The notes: a model not told the origin generated them from the letters alone. Positions 16,247 to 26,763 are shown, counted from the stretch's first letter. The stretch: 64,000 nucleotides of DNA from Zoogloeaceae bacterium (GCA_024235595.1 JACKMC010000001.1:620001-684000); one strand, 5' to 3'. Numbers and translations are program-made.

Positions 16247-17770
16247 ATGGCCGCACTGGATAAATCGGTCAGGGTCCTCGTCGTCGGTGCCGGGGCGATG
16301 GGCAGCGGCATCGCCCATGTCGCCGCGCTGGCGGGACATGCGGTGTACCTCTACGACATGAATGGCGAGGCCGTCGCACGTGGCAAGGCCGCGATCGAGA
16401 AGGATCTGCGTTTCCTGGTCGGCAAGGGCAAGCTCGCCGAGGCCGACTGCGAGGCGGCGCTGGCCCGCGTGCTGCCGGTGACCAAGCTGTCCGATGCCCG
16501 CGATGCCGGGCTGGCGATCGAGGCCATCGTCGAGAAGCTCGAAACCAAGCAAGAGTTGTTTGCCCAACTCGAAGCCCTGCTCGGCGAAGACGCGATCCTC
16601 GCTTCGAATACCTCCTCGCTGTCGATTACCGCGATGGCCGCGCCGCTGGCCCGGCCGGAGCGACTGCTGGGCTTGCACTTCTTCAACCCCGCGCCGCGCA
16701 TGAAGCTGGTCGAGATCGTCTCCGGCCTGGCCACCGACAAGGCGCTGGCCGACTGCCTGCACGCCACCGCCACGGCCTGGGGCAAGGTGGCGGTGCATGC
16801 ACGTTCGACGCCGGGTTTCATCGTCAATCGCGTCGCGCGTCCCTACTACGCCGAAGCGCAGCGGGTGCTGGCCGAAGGCGCCGCCACGCCGGCCACGCTC
16901 GACGCGCTGCTACGCGAGGGCTGCGGCTTCCCGATGGGACCGTTCGAGCTCATGGACCTGATTGGCCACGATGTGAACTACGCGGTCACCTGTTCGGTGT
17001 TCGATGCCTGTTTCGGCGACAAGCGTTTTACCCCCAGCCTGATCCAGCAGGAGCTGGTGCAGGCGGGCCGACTGGGCCGCAAGAGCGGCCGCGGCTTCTA
17101 CGACTATCGCGACGCGGCGAGCCGACCGCAGCCGGCAAGCGAGACGCCACGGGCGGGCGCGCCGAAGATCACCGTGGTCGGTGGGCTTGGCGTGGCGGCC
17201 GGCCTCATCGGCCGCTTCGAGGCCGCAGGGATCAAGGTGCAGCGCAGGGCCGGCAGGGGTCCCGGCTTCATCGAGATGGGCGAGGCCAGGCTGGCGCTCT
17301 CGGACGGCCGCAGCGCGACGCGTCGTGCGCACGAGGAGGCCATCGCCGATCTGGTGTTGTTCGACCTGGCCGCCGACTTCGCCGCCACGCCGCGCATTGC
17401 AGTGGCGATCGCGGACCAGTGCGGCAGCGGTGCGGCGCAGCTGGTGGTGGGAACGCTGCAGCAGGCGGGCATGGAGGTCAGCCGCATCGACGACGTTGCG
17501 GGAATGGTCGCGCTGCGTACCGTGGCGATGCTCGCCAACGAAGCTGCCGATGCGGTGCTGCAGGGTATCGGCAGCGCCCGCGATATCGATACCGCGATGC
17601 GCTACGGCACCAATTATCCGAAGGGGCCGCTTGCCTGGGCGGACGAGCTCGGCGTGGGACTGGTCGCGTCGGTGCTCGCGAACCTGCGTGACCACTACGG
17701 CGAGGAGCGCTACCGCGTCTCGCCACTGATCCAGCGAAAAGCATTCACCGGAGCGAATTTTCATGAGTGA
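16247..17770 (+). CDS. paaH: 3-hydroxyadipyl-CoA dehydrogenase (PaaH)
   Basis: 507 residues. The N-terminal Rossmann domain has VLVVGAGAMGSGIAHVAALAGH, with an acidic residue following for NAD binding; SNTSSLSI and LHFFNPAPRMKLVEI carry the catalytic Ser/His/Asn pattern of 3-hydroxyacyl-CoA dehydrogenases. Two C-terminal helical domains follow (to about 285 and 390-500), the usual PaaH layout (E. coli PaaH about 475 residues). It oxidises 3-hydroxyadipyl-CoA to 3-oxoadipyl-CoA with NAD. It overlaps paaI by 8 bases. Confidence 0.92.
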   Translation: MAALDKSVRVLVVGAGAMGSGIAHVAALAGHAVYLYDMNGEAVARGKAAIEKDLRFLVGKGKLAEADCEAALARVLPVTKLSDARDAGLAIEAIVEKLETKQELFAQLEALLGEDAILASNTSSLSITAMAAPLARPERLLGLHFFNPAPRMKLVEIVSGLATDKALADCLHATATAWGKVAVHARSTPGFIVNRVARPYYAEAQRVLAEGAATPATLDALLREGCGFPMGPFELMDLIGHDVNYAVTCSVFDACFGDKRFTPSLIQQELVQAGRLGRKSGRGFYDYRDAASRPQPASETPRAGAPKITVVGGLGVAAGLIGRFEAAGIKVQRRAGRGPGFIEMGEARLALSDGRSATRRAHEEAIADLVLFDLAADFAATPRIAVAIADQCGSGAAQLVVGTLQQAGMEVSRIDDVAGMVALRTVAMLANEAADAVLQGIGSARDIDTAMRYGTNYPKGPLAWADELGVGLVASVLANLRDHYGEERYRVSPLIQRKAFTGANFHE

Positions 17771-18212
17771 GGCAACACAAGTGCTCGATCCCCAGGCCAT
17801 TGCCGAGAAGGTGCGCGATGGCATGTTCGCCAACGACCAGGCGTCCAAGGGGCTCGGCATGGAGATCGAGGCGGTCGGGCCGGGTTACGCGAAGATCAGC
17901 ATGGCGGTGCGTGCCGACATGCTCAACGGCTTCGCCATCATCCATGGCGGCTTCGTCACCACCCTGGCCGATTCGGCCTTCGCCTTTTCGTGCAACAGCT
18001 ATAACGAGCAGACCGTGGCCTCGGGCATCAGCGTCGATTTCATCGCCCCTGCTCGCGAGGGTGACGTCCTCACCGCCGAAGCCACCGAAGTGGCGCTGTC
18101 GGGGCGTACCGGCGTCTATGACGTCAAGGTCACGAACCAGCGCGGCGACACCATCGCGGTAATGCGTGGCAAAAGCTATCGGCTCAAAGGCCGCGTGGTT
18201 GTGCCACAGTAG
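17763..18212 (+). CDS. paaI: phenylacetyl-CoA-pathway thioesterase PaaI
   Basis: 149 residues, hotdog fold. The HGGFVTTLADSAFAFSCN segment contains the catalytic Asp and the glycines of the PaaI branch, and the closing strand GKSYRLKGR is typical. PaaI hydrolyses ring-hydroxylated or otherwise stalled phenylacetyl-CoA thioesters to return CoA. It starts inside the end of paaH (8-base overlap), so translation is coupled. An imperfect GC hairpin with an A-rich loop follows (about 18220-18254) before paaK, possibly tuning expression. Confidence 0.92.
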   Translation: MSEATQVLDPQAIAEKVRDGMFANDQASKGLGMEIEAVGPGYAKISMAVRADMLNGFAIIHGGFVTTLADSAFAFSCNSYNEQTVASGISVDFIAPAREGDVLTAEATEVALSGRTGVYDVKVTNQRGDTIAVMRGKSYRLKGRVVVPQ

Positions 18213-18281
18213 GACAAGGCGCCGGGGCCAAAAAAAATTCAAGGGGCCCGGCAGGACCAACAGGGTAGAGGAGACGAACCC

Positions 18282-19604
18282 ATGACATTGAACCCTCCGG
18301 CGGCGAGCGAACTGGAGCCGATCGAGCGCGCCAGTACCGACGAACTGCGCGCGCTGCAGCTCGAGCGGCTGAAGTGGAGCCTGCGCCACGCCTACGAGAA
18401 CGTGGCGCACTATCGCAAGGCCTTCGACGACAAGGGCGTGCATCCTGACGATCTGAAATCGCTCGAAGACCTGGCGAAGTTTCCCTTCACCACCAAGCAC
18501 GACCTGCGCGACAACTACCCCTTCGGGATGTTCGCGGTGCCGATGGACAGGGTCGCGCGGGTGCACGCCTCGTCGGGCACCACCGGCAAGCCGACGGTGG
18601 TCGGCTACACCCTCAAGGACATCGACACCTGGGCCGCCGTGGTGGCGCGCTCGATCCGCGCCTCGGGCGGACGGCCCGGCGACATGGTGCATGTGTCCTA
18701 CGGCTATGGGCTGTTCACCGGCGGACTGGGTGCCCACTACGGCGCCGAGCGGCTTGGCTGTACCGTGATCCCGATGTCGGGCGGACAGACCGAGAAGCAG
18801 ATTCAGATCATCCAGGACTTCAAGCCGAACATCATCATGGTGACGCCATCCTACATGCTTACCATCCTCGACGAGATGGAGGCGCAGGGCATCGATCCGA
18901 AGGGCACCTCGCTGCGCGTCGGCATCTTCGGCGCCGAGCCCTGGACGCCGGCCATGCGCACCGCGGTGGAAGCGCGCGCCGGCATCGACGCGGTCGATAT
19001 CTACGGCCTGTCGGAGGTGATGGGCCCGGGGGTGGCCAATGAATGCGTCGAGACCAAGGATGGCCCGACCGTCTGGGAAGACCACTTCTACCCGGAGATC
19101 GTCAACCCGGACAGCGGCGAACCGGTTGCCGACGGCGAGGAGGGCGAGCTGGTGTTCACCTCGCTCACCAAGGAGGCGATGCCGGTGATCCGCTATCGCA
19201 CCCGCGACCTCACCCGCCTGCTGCCGCCGAGCGCCCGCAGCATGCGGCGAATGGCCAAGATCACCGGGCGCTCCGACGACATGCTGATCATCCGCGGCGT
19301 GAACGTGTTCCCGACGCAGATCGAGGAGCTGATCTGCAAGATGCCCAAGCTGGCGCCCCAGTACCTGCTCGAAGTCGACAAGCAGGGCCACATGGATTCG
19401 CTCACGGTCAAGGTCGAGATCAACCCGGAGGCCGGTGTCGGGCGCCATCCGGAGCAGAAGGAGGCGCTGGCCAGGGAATTGACCCACCACATCAAGAGCC
19501 TGGTCGGCGTGTCCTGCAAGGTCATCGTCGGAGAGCCGTTCTCGATCGAGCGGGTGACCGTCGGCAAGGCCAGGCGGGTCATCGATCGCCGTCCCAAGGA
19601 CTAA
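18282..19604 (+). CDS. paaK: phenylacetate-CoA ligase (PaaK)
   Basis: 440 residues of the adenylate-forming superfamily, the usual PaaK length. Motifs in order: HASSGTTGKPTVVGYT (phosphate-binding loop), YGLSEVMGPG (adenine/substrate), the hinge region YRTRDLTRLL and GRSDDMLIIRGVNVFPTQIE, and a conserved Lys near the C-terminus (VGKARRV). It activates phenylacetate to phenylacetyl-CoA with ATP, the entry step. A GAGGAG ribosome site lies ahead of the ATG. Downstream paaA begins 60 bases later. Confidence 0.93.
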   Translation: MTLNPPAASELEPIERASTDELRALQLERLKWSLRHAYENVAHYRKAFDDKGVHPDDLKSLEDLAKFPFTTKHDLRDNYPFGMFAVPMDRVARVHASSGTTGKPTVVGYTLKDIDTWAAVVARSIRASGGRPGDMVHVSYGYGLFTGGLGAHYGAERLGCTVIPMSGGQTEKQIQIIQDFKPNIIMVTPSYMLTILDEMEAQGIDPKGTSLRVGIFGAEPWTPAMRTAVEARAGIDAVDIYGLSEVMGPGVANECVETKDGPTVWEDHFYPEIVNPDSGEPVADGEEGELVFTSLTKEAMPVIRYRTRDLTRLLPPSARSMRRMAKITGRSDDMLIIRGVNVFPTQIEELICKMPKLAPQYLLEVDKQGHMDSLTVKVEINPEAGVGRHPEQKEALARELTHHIKSLVGVSCKVIVGEPFSIERVTVGKARRVIDRRPKD

Positions 19605-19664
19605 GAAATCTCTCGCGGCTGGCCATACCGCCCGGCCGCGACTGAAAACCACGAGGAGACCACC

Positions 19665-20657
<993 letters not shown>

Positions 20658-20750
20658 CGCGCGGGCGGTGTGGAGTGTGGGGTGAGGGTTCAAGCCCGCC
20701 CCCCACCCCTCATCCCTCGCCCACCAAACCCCTTATCGAAGGAACACATC

Positions 20751-21038
20751 ATGGAACGCAAGGAATGGCCGTTGTGGGAAGTATTCATTCGCAGCCGTAA
20801 CGGGCTCGATCACAAGCACTGCGGGAGCGTCCACGCGCCCGACGCCAGGCTGGCGCTGCAGGTCGCACGCGACGTCTACACCCGCCGCATGGAAGGCGTA
20901 TCGATCTGGGTGGTCAAGGCCTCCGACATCGTCGCCTCCGACCCGGACGCCAAGCCCGAGCTGTTCGATCCGGCCGAAGACAAGATCTACCGGCATCCGA
21001 CCTTCTACCAGCTGCCCGACGAAGTTAACCACATGTAA
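20751..21038 (+). CDS. paaB: phenylacetyl-CoA epoxidase subunit PaaB
   Basis: 95 residues starting MERKEWPLWEVFIRS, the conserved PaaB N-terminus, with GLDHKHCGSVHA and the C-terminal HPTFYQLPDEVNHM. An AAGGAAC site precedes the ATG; the frame is open upstream but that part has no PaaB similarity. PaaB is the small structural subunit bridging PaaAC heterodimers. The stop TAA overlaps the paaC ATG by one base (TAATG). Confidence 0.94.
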   Translation: MERKEWPLWEVFIRSRNGLDHKHCGSVHAPDARLALQVARDVYTRRMEGVSIWVVKASDIVASDPDAKPELFDPAEDKIYRHPTFYQLPDEVNHM

Positions 21039-21820
21039 TGGTGGCCGATATGACTCAAGCAACCCCCCCCTCGCTCGAGCACGTCGAGTACGTGCTGCGC
21101 CTCGGCGACAACGCCCTGATCCTCGGCCAGCGCCTGTCCGAATGGTGTGGCCGCGCGCCGGTGCTCGAGGAAGACCTGGCGCTCGCCAACATGGCGCTCG
21201 ACCTGATCGGCCAGTCCCGCCTGCTGCTCACCCATGCCGGCAGGCTCGAGGGCAAGGGCCGCGACGAAGACCAGATGGCTTTCCTGCGCGTCGAACGCGA
21301 CTATCGCAACCTCACCATGGTCGAGGTGCCCAACGAGGACTTCGGTCGCACCACGGTGCGCAATTTCCTGTTCAGCGCCTTCCAGGTGCTGCTGTGGGAA
21401 AAGCTGGTCGCCTCGAGCGATAGCGAACTGGCCGCGATCGCCGCCAAGAGCCTCAAGGAAGCGCGTTACCACCTCAACCATTCGGCCGAGTGGGTAATCC
21501 GCCTGGGCGACGGCACCGAGGTCTCGCACGCCAGGACCCAGGCTGCCCTCGACTACCTGTGGCCCTACAGTGCCGAGCTGTTCGCCGCCAACCCGACCGA
21601 CGACGCGGTATCTGCCGCCGCCATCGGCCCGGCCTGGGGCGAGCTCGAAGCGGCCTGGGAGGCGATGGTGCTGCCGGTGCTGTCGGAAGCCACGCTGGTG
21701 GTGCCGGCGCGCACGCCCTTCAAGACCTTCGGCAAGTTCGGCCGTCACTCCGAACACATGGGGCACCTGCTGGCGACGATGCAGTACATGCAGCGGACCT
21801 ACCCCGGTGCCACCTGGTAG
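21038..21820 (+). CDS. paaC: phenylacetyl-CoA epoxidase structural subunit PaaC
   Basis: 260 residues, ferritin-like fold without the full diiron site; ALDLIGQSRLLL, DEDQMAFLRVERDYRNL and EARYHLNHSAEWVIRLGDGT are characteristic. PaaC forms the stable core with PaaA. Two starts are possible, 21038 (overlapping the paaB stop) and 21050 (giving MTQATPPS); the overlap favours the first by coupling. The 139 bases to paaD hold only a doubtful 35-codon frame. Confidence 0.94.
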   Translation: MVADMTQATPPSLEHVEYVLRLGDNALILGQRLSEWCGRAPVLEEDLALANMALDLIGQSRLLLTHAGRLEGKGRDEDQMAFLRVERDYRNLTMVEVPNEDFGRTTVRNFLFSAFQVLLWEKLVASSDSELAAIAAKSLKEARYHLNHSAEWVIRLGDGTEVSHARTQAALDYLWPYSAELFAANPTDDAVSAAAIGPAWGELEAAWEAMVLPVLSEATLVVPARTPFKTFGKFGRHSEHMGHLLATMQYMQRTYPGATW

Positions 21821-21959
21821 TGCCGGCACATGAACGAGCCTGCTGTGCGAACCGTGGCCGGCACCGTGATGCTCGCCGTGCCTTTGTACGGCTGCGCTTC
21901 TCGCGCCAGCCGCGGCCCGCTCGCGATGGCTCCATGATGCGCCGGAACGGGAGCTGGAA

Positions 21960-22451
21960 ATGCTGACTGAAAGCGAAGCCTGGAAGCTGCTCGATACGGT
22001 GCCCGATCCGGAAGTGCCGGCGGTGTCGGTGGTCGAGCTGGGCATCATCCGTGAGCTGCGATGCCGCGACGACGGCATCACCGTGGTGGTGACGCCGACC
22101 TACTCGGGCTGCCCGGCGACCGAGGTGATCGGGCTGGCCATCCGCGACACGCTGGCGGCGGCGGGGGCCGGCCGGGTCGAGCTCGAGACCCGGCTCGATC
22201 CACCGTGGACCAGCGACTGGATCGGCGAGGCGGCGCGCGAGAAGCTGCGTGCCTACGGCATCGTGCCGCCTACCGGCCGCGCCGCAGTGGGTGGGGCGCA
22301 GCCGATCCGCTTCGTCAAGCAGGCGCTGAGCTGCCCGCGCTGCGGCTCCAGGGATACCGAACGCCTGTCGGAATTCGGCTCCACCGCCTGCAAGGCCACC
22401 TATCGCTGCAAGAGCTGCCTCGAACCCTTCGAGTATTTCAAACCGATCTGA
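21960..22451 (+). CDS. paaD: PaaD, MIP18-like maturation factor of the epoxidase
   Basis: 163 residues. The N-terminal MIP18/DUF59 domain has VPDPEVPAVSVVELGIIREL and TPTYSGCPATEVI with its conserved Cys. The C-terminal part is a zinc-ribbon-like tail with CPRC and CKSC pairs, ending FEYFKPI, the typical PaaD tail. Family knowledge: PaaD is needed for a functional epoxidase and is thought to help assemble its iron or iron-sulfur cofactors. The GGGAGCTGG sequence before the ATG can serve as ribosome site. Confidence 0.92.
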   Translation: MLTESEAWKLLDTVPDPEVPAVSVVELGIIRELRCRDDGITVVVTPTYSGCPATEVIGLAIRDTLAAAGAGRVELETRLDPPWTSDWIGEAAREKLRAYGIVPPTGRAAVGGAQPIRFVKQALSCPRCGSRDTERLSEFGSTACKATYRCKSCLEPFEYFKPI

Positions 22452-22484
22452 TCCGTCCGCGAAGACGGACACCGGAGACACCGC

Positions 22485-23552
22485 ATGACGCCGAAATTCC
22501 ACTCCCTGAAGATCGCCGAGGTCAGGCGCGAGACCGCAGATGCGGTCAGCCTGCGCTTCGAGGTGCCGGCCGAGCTGGCCGACGACTACCGCTTCGTACA
22601 GGGCCAGCACCTCACCCTCAAGGCGGAGGTGGCGGGCGAAGAGCTTCGCCGCTCCTACTCGATCTGCGCCGCCGTCGACGACGGCGAGCTGCGGGTCGCC
22701 ATCAAGAAGATCGGTGGCGGCGTGTTCTCCAACTGGGCGAACGACTCGCTCAAGGCCGGTGACAGCATCGAGGTGATGACGCCGGAGGGCCGTTTCCATA
22801 CCGAGCTCGATCCGGCAAGTGCCAGGCACTACGTGGCCTTCGCCGCCGGCAGCGGCATCACCCCGGTGATGTCGCTCATCAAGACCACCCTCAAGGCCGA
22901 GCCGAACAGCCGCTTCACGCTCATCTACGGCAATCGCCGCCAGAACAGCGTGATCTTCGCCGAAGCCCTCGAGGATCTGAAGGACCGCTACATGACGCGC
23001 TTCACGCTCTATCACGTGTTCTCGCGCGAGGAGCAGGAGGTGCCGCTGTTCAATGGCCGCCTCGACCGTGCCCGCGTCGGTGCTTTCCTCGACACCCTGG
23101 TGCCGGCCGAGACCATCGACGCCGCCTTCATCTGCGGCCCCGGCGAGATGATCGACGAGGTCGAGGCCGGGCTGCTTGCGGGCGGCGTCGCGGCCGAGCG
23201 GATCCACCTGGAGCGCTTCGGCGTACCCGACAGCGGCCCCGCTCATCATGTCGAGGCCGGTGATGCGCCGCAGGCGCGCGTCACCATCATCGTCGATGGG
23301 CTCAGGCGCGAGATGGACTTTCGTGCCGAAGATCCTTCGATCCTCGAGGTGGCGCTGGCGGCGGGGCTGGACCTGCCGTTCTCCTGCAAGGGTGGGGTAT
23401 GCTGCACTTGCCGTGCACGGGTGCTCGAAGGCAAGGTCCGCATGGACAAGAACTTCTCGCTGGAGCAGCCCGATGTGGACGACGGCTTCGTACTCACTTG
23501 CCAGGCGCATCCGCTGACCGAGCGGGTGGTGATCAGTTTCGACGAGCGTTGA
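22485..23552 (+). CDS. paaE: phenylacetyl-CoA epoxidase reductase PaaE
   Basis: 355 residues: FAD domain with RRSYSICAA, NAD(P)H domain with FAAGSGITPVMSLI, and a C-terminal plant-type [2Fe-2S] ferredoxin domain with CKGGVCCTC and a fourth Cys in VLTCQAHP. It passes electrons from NADPH to the PaaA diiron centre. Start ATG with GGAGAC upstream. It ends the epoxidase set. Confidence 0.95.
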   Translation: MTPKFHSLKIAEVRRETADAVSLRFEVPAELADDYRFVQGQHLTLKAEVAGEELRRSYSICAAVDDGELRVAIKKIGGGVFSNWANDSLKAGDSIEVMTPEGRFHTELDPASARHYVAFAAGSGITPVMSLIKTTLKAEPNSRFTLIYGNRRQNSVIFAEALEDLKDRYMTRFTLYHVFSREEQEVPLFNGRLDRARVGAFLDTLVPAETIDAAFICGPGEMIDEVEAGLLAGGVAAERIHLERFGVPDSGPAHHVEAGDAPQARVTIIVDGLRREMDFRAEDPSILEVALAAGLDLPFSCKGGVCCTCRARVLEGKVRMDKNFSLEQPDVDDGFVLTCQAHPLTERVVISFDER

Positions 23553-23606
23553 CGGAGTCGATTGCCCGGGCGGGTGGGTTTCTTCATCCGTACAGGCAAG
23601 ACCGAA

Positions 23607-24218
23607 ATGGCACGTACCAAGGCACCCACCCATGAACTGCAGCGCTCGACGATCCTCGATGCGGCGGCGAAGCTGTTTGCGCAAAAAGGCTTTCACAACG
23701 CATCCATGGCCGAACTGGCCAGGGCCTGCGGCGTCTCCAAGCCGCTGCTCTACCACTACTACCGGGACAAGGAGCATATCCTTTTCGATATCGCCGACAG
23801 CTACATGGACCGCTTGCTGGCGGTAGCGGGAGAGGTCGCGGACATGGGGCTGGAGGCGGAGCCGCACTTTCGCGAGCTGGTGATGCGCTTCATGGAGGAG
23901 TACCAGCATTCGCAGAACCAGCACATGGTGCTGGTGCAGGACGTGAAGTTCCTCGAGGAATCGCATCGTCGCCAGGTGGTGGACAAGGAGCGGCGCGTGG
24001 TGGCCGCGTTCGTGGCGGCGATCGCCGCGGTCGAGCCGGGCGTGGTAAAGGCGGGCCTCGAGAAGGCGGTGGCGATGATTCTCTTCGGCATGATCAACTG
24101 GACCTTCACCTGGTTGAGTGTCGATGGCCCGCTGACCTACCGGGACATGGCGCCGGTGGTGGCGGGGATCTTCCTCGGTGGGGTAAGGAATTACATCAGC
24201 GAAACGCAAGTTGCCTGA
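23607..24218 (+). CDS. paaR: TetR-family repressor of the paa genes (PaaR)
   Basis: 203 residues from the ATG at 23607. The N-terminal helix-turn-helix is clear: STILDAAAKLFAQKGFHNASMAELARACGVSKPLLYHYYRDKEHIL. The C-terminal ligand domain (about 70-200) is of the common TetR helical type. An upstream in-frame TTG (23562) would add 15 residues of no known similarity, so the ATG was preferred. Its place between paaE and paaJ, and the TTGACCG-N2-CGGTCAA palindrome in the paaN/paaG promoter, support local repression relieved by phenylacetyl-CoA, as in related bacteria; the ligand is inference. Confidence 0.85.
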   Translation: MARTKAPTHELQRSTILDAAAKLFAQKGFHNASMAELARACGVSKPLLYHYYRDKEHILFDIADSYMDRLLAVAGEVADMGLEAEPHFRELVMRFMEEYQHSQNQHMVLVQDVKFLEESHRRQVVDKERRVVAAFVAAIAAVEPGVVKAGLEKAVAMILFGMINWTFTWLSVDGPLTYRDMAPVVAGIFLGGVRNYISETQVA

Positions 24219-24251
24219 CAAGGCTGCACAAGAACATGGGGAGACGGAATC

Positions 24252-25454
24252 TTGAACGACGTATTCATCTGTGACGGCATTCGCACGCCGTTCGGCCGCT
24301 ACGGCGGCGCGCTGTCGACGGTACGTGCCGACGACCTCGCGGCGCTGCCGATCAAGGCCCTGATGGCGCGCAATCCGTCGGTGGATTGGGCCGCTGTCGA
24401 AGACATCTATTACGGCTGTGCCAACCAGGCCGGCGAAGACAACCGCGACGTGGCACGCATGGCCGGCCTGCTCGCGGGCCTGCCCATCGAGGTGCCGGGC
24501 GCCACGCTGAACCGCCTGTGCGGTTCCGGCATGGATGCCATCGGTACTGCGGCGCGCGCCATCAAGGCCGGCGAGATGACGCTCATGATCGCCGGCGGGG
24601 TAGAGAGCATGAGCCGCGCACCCTTCGTCATGGGCAAGGCCGAGTCGGCCTTCTCGCGCAGCGCGAAGATCGAGGACACCACCATCGGCTGGCGCTTCGT
24701 GAATCCGCTCATGAAGGCGAAATACGGTATCGATTCGATGCCCGAGACCGCCGAGAACGTGGCGCTGCAGTTCGGAATCTCGCGCGCCGACCAGGACGCC
24801 TTCGCGATCCGCTCGCAGGCACGCTACGCGGCGGCGCAGGCGCGGGGGTTTTTCGACGGCGAACTCGTGCCGGTCGAGATCCCGCGCAAGAAGGGCGAGC
24901 CCACGGTGTTCGCCGCCGACGAGCATCCACGCGAAACCACGCTCGAGGCGCTGGCGAAGCTCAGGGGGGTGGTGCGCGCGGACGGCAGCGTCACCGCCGG
25001 CAACGCCTCGGGTGTGAATGACGGCGCGGTGGCACTGCTGCTGGCCAGCGAGGCGATGGCGGCGCGCCACGGGCTCAGCCCGCGGGCGCGGGTGGTGGGC
25101 ATGGCCACGGTCGGTGTCGAGCCGCGCATCATGGGCATCGGCCCGGCGCCCGCATCCCGGCGGGTGCTGGAAAAGACCGGCCTCAAGCTCGGCCAGATGG
25201 AGGTGATCGAGCTCAACGAGGCCTTTGCCGCGCAGGGCCTGGCGGTGTTGCGGCAGCTCGGCCTGCCCGACGATGCCCCGCATGTGAATCCCAACGGTGG
25301 CGCAATCGCGCTGGGCCACCCGCTCGGCGCCTCGGGCGCACGGCTGGTGCTCACCGCGCTGCGGCAGCTCGAGCTCACGGGCGGCCGCTACGGCCTGTGC
25401 ACCATGTGCATCGGTGTCGGCCAGGGCATCGCGATGATCATCGAGCGGGTTTGA
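24252..25454 (+). CDS. paaJ: 3-oxoadipyl-CoA/3-oxo-5,6-dehydrosuberyl-CoA thiolase (PaaJ)
   Basis: 400 residues, thiolase family. The start is TTG with a GGGGAG ribosome site, giving the family's conserved NDVFICDGIRTPFGRYGGALS start. The nucleophile Cys is in NRLCGSGMDAIG, the catalytic His in GHPLGASGARL, and the second Cys in MCIGVGQGIAM. It cleaves 3-oxo-5,6-dehydrosuberyl-CoA and 3-oxoadipyl-CoA to succinyl-CoA and acetyl-CoA. A beta-ketoadipate (PcaF) role is also possible, but context favours PaaJ. Last catabolic gene of the operon. Confidence 0.93.
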   Translation: MNDVFICDGIRTPFGRYGGALSTVRADDLAALPIKALMARNPSVDWAAVEDIYYGCANQAGEDNRDVARMAGLLAGLPIEVPGATLNRLCGSGMDAIGTAARAIKAGEMTLMIAGGVESMSRAPFVMGKAESAFSRSAKIEDTTIGWRFVNPLMKAKYGIDSMPETAENVALQFGISRADQDAFAIRSQARYAAAQARGFFDGELVPVEIPRKKGEPTVFAADEHPRETTLEALAKLRGVVRADGSVTAGNASGVNDGAVALLLASEAMAARHGLSPRARVVGMATVGVEPRIMGIGPAPASRRVLEKTGLKLGQMEVIELNEAFAAQGLAVLRQLGLPDDAPHVNPNGGAIALGHPLGASGARLVLTALRQLELTGGRYGLCTMCIGVGQGIAMIIERV

Positions 25455-25580
25455 GTGACGTGGTCGATCTTTCGATCACAATTCGTCAATATTGAAGAGA
25501 TTTGCTAGGGCATAATTTTGCGACAGGATTCCGGCCTGTTTGGCTTCCGGGGACCTGAAAACCACGAGGAGGAGACAAAC

Positions 25581-26729
25581 ATGAAGATGAAGAACACCCT
25601 GCTGGCTGCGATCAGCCTTGCTTTCGTCGCTGGAGCCGCCCAGGCGGAGATCACCGTCGGCGTCAATGTGTCGGCGACCGGCCCCGCGGCATCGTTGGGC
25701 ATCCCGGAAAAGAACACCTTCGCCCTGATGCCGACGACGATCGGTGGCGAGAAGGTCAACTACATCATTCTCGACGACGCATCCGACACCACCACCGCGG
25801 TGAAGAACCTGCGCAAGATGATCTCCGAGGACAAGATCGACGTGGTGCTCGGCTCCACCATTTCGCCCAACTCGCTGGCGATGATCGACGTCGTCGCCGA
25901 GGCCGGCGTGCCGATGATCTCGATGGCGGCCTCCAGCCGCATCGTCGAGCCGGTGGACGACAAGCGCCGCTGGGTCTTCAAGACGCCGCAGAACGACGCC
26001 CAGATGTCGACCGCGATCGTCGAGCACATGATCAACGCGGGTGTGAAGACGGTTGCCTTCATCGGCTTTGCCGACGCCTACGGCGAAGGCTGGTGGCAGC
26101 AGTTCTCGGCGATTGCCGAAGCCCGCAAGCTCAAGGTGGTCGGCAACGAGCGCTACAACCGCGCCGACACTTCCGTTACCGGCCAGGTCCTGAAGATCGT
26201 CTCGGCCCGCCCCGACGCGGTGCTGATCGCCGGCTCCGGCACGCCCGCCGCGCTGCCGCAGAAGGCGCTCAAGGAGCGCGGCTTCAGCGGCAAGATCTAC
26301 CAGACCCACGGCGTCGCCAACAACGACTTCCTGCGCGTTTGCGGCAAGGACTGCGAAGGCACCTTCCTGCCCGCGGGTCCGGTGCTGGTGGCCGACCAGT
26401 TGCCCGACAGCAACCCGGTCAAGAAATCCGCCATGACCTACATCACCAAGTACGAGGCGGCGCACGGCAAGGGCAGCGTCTCCACATTTGGCGCCCACGC
26501 CTGGGATACCGGCCTGCTGCTGCAGGCTGCGGTGCCGGTGGCGCTCAAGAAGGCCAAGCCGGGTACGGCCGAGTTTCGCGCCGCCCTGCGTGACGCGCTC
26601 GAGGGCAGCAAGGAAGTGGCTGGCGCCCACGGCATCTTCAACATGAGCCCCACCGACCACCTCGGCCTCGACCAGCGCTCGCGGGTGATGGTCGAGATCA
26701 AGGACGGCGGCTGGAAGTTGGTGAAGTAA
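25581..26729 (+). CDS. branched-chain-type ABC transporter substrate-binding protein
   Basis: 382 residues beginning MKMKNTLLAAISLAFVAGAAQA, a good Sec signal peptide; ATG preceded by GAGGAGGAG. The mature protein has the LivK-type periplasmic-binding fold (EITVGVNVSATGPAASLGIPEKN, LDDASDTTTAVKNLRKMI, VIGSTISPNS-like region). Specificity cannot be read directly; being next to paa genes, phenylacetate, phenylalanine or a related aromatic is likely. The 126-base gap after paaJ contains small palindromes (for example TCAATATTGA at 25488-25497) but no convincing promoter. Confidence 0.88.
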   Translation: MKMKNTLLAAISLAFVAGAAQAEITVGVNVSATGPAASLGIPEKNTFALMPTTIGGEKVNYIILDDASDTTTAVKNLRKMISEDKIDVVLGSTISPNSLAMIDVVAEAGVPMISMAASSRIVEPVDDKRRWVFKTPQNDAQMSTAIVEHMINAGVKTVAFIGFADAYGEGWWQQFSAIAEARKLKVVGNERYNRADTSVTGQVLKIVSARPDAVLIAGSGTPAALPQKALKERGFSGKIYQTHGVANNDFLRVCGKDCEGTFLPAGPVLVADQLPDSNPVKKSAMTYITKYEAAHGKGSVSTFGAHAWDTGLLLQAAVPVALKKAKPGTAEFRAALRDALEGSKEVAGAHGIFNMSPTDHLGLDQRSRVMVEIKDGGWKLVK

Positions 26730-26737
26730 GCGGCGCA

Positions 26738-26763
26738 CCCGGCGGGCCGCCAGGTTCGCCGGG
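26738..26763 (+). other. intercistronic stem-loop after the binding-protein gene
   Basis: CCCGGCG (26738-26744) pairs with CGCCGGG (26757-26763) around a 12-base loop, 8 bases after the binding-protein stop. There is no U-tract. Such loops often stabilise the upstream message so that binding protein exceeds permease; inferred here. Confidence 0.45.

Noticed and set aside
21830..21937. 35-codon frame between paaC and paaD that looks a little like a lipoprotein leader
   Set aside because: No ribosome site, no known small gene at this place in paa clusters, and composition expected by chance.
25455..25580. Promoter for the ABC importer in the gap after paaJ
   Set aside because: Possible boxes (TTGAAG, CATAAT) have a 13-base spacer, too short; the palindromes are small. 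Read-through from paa is equally likely.
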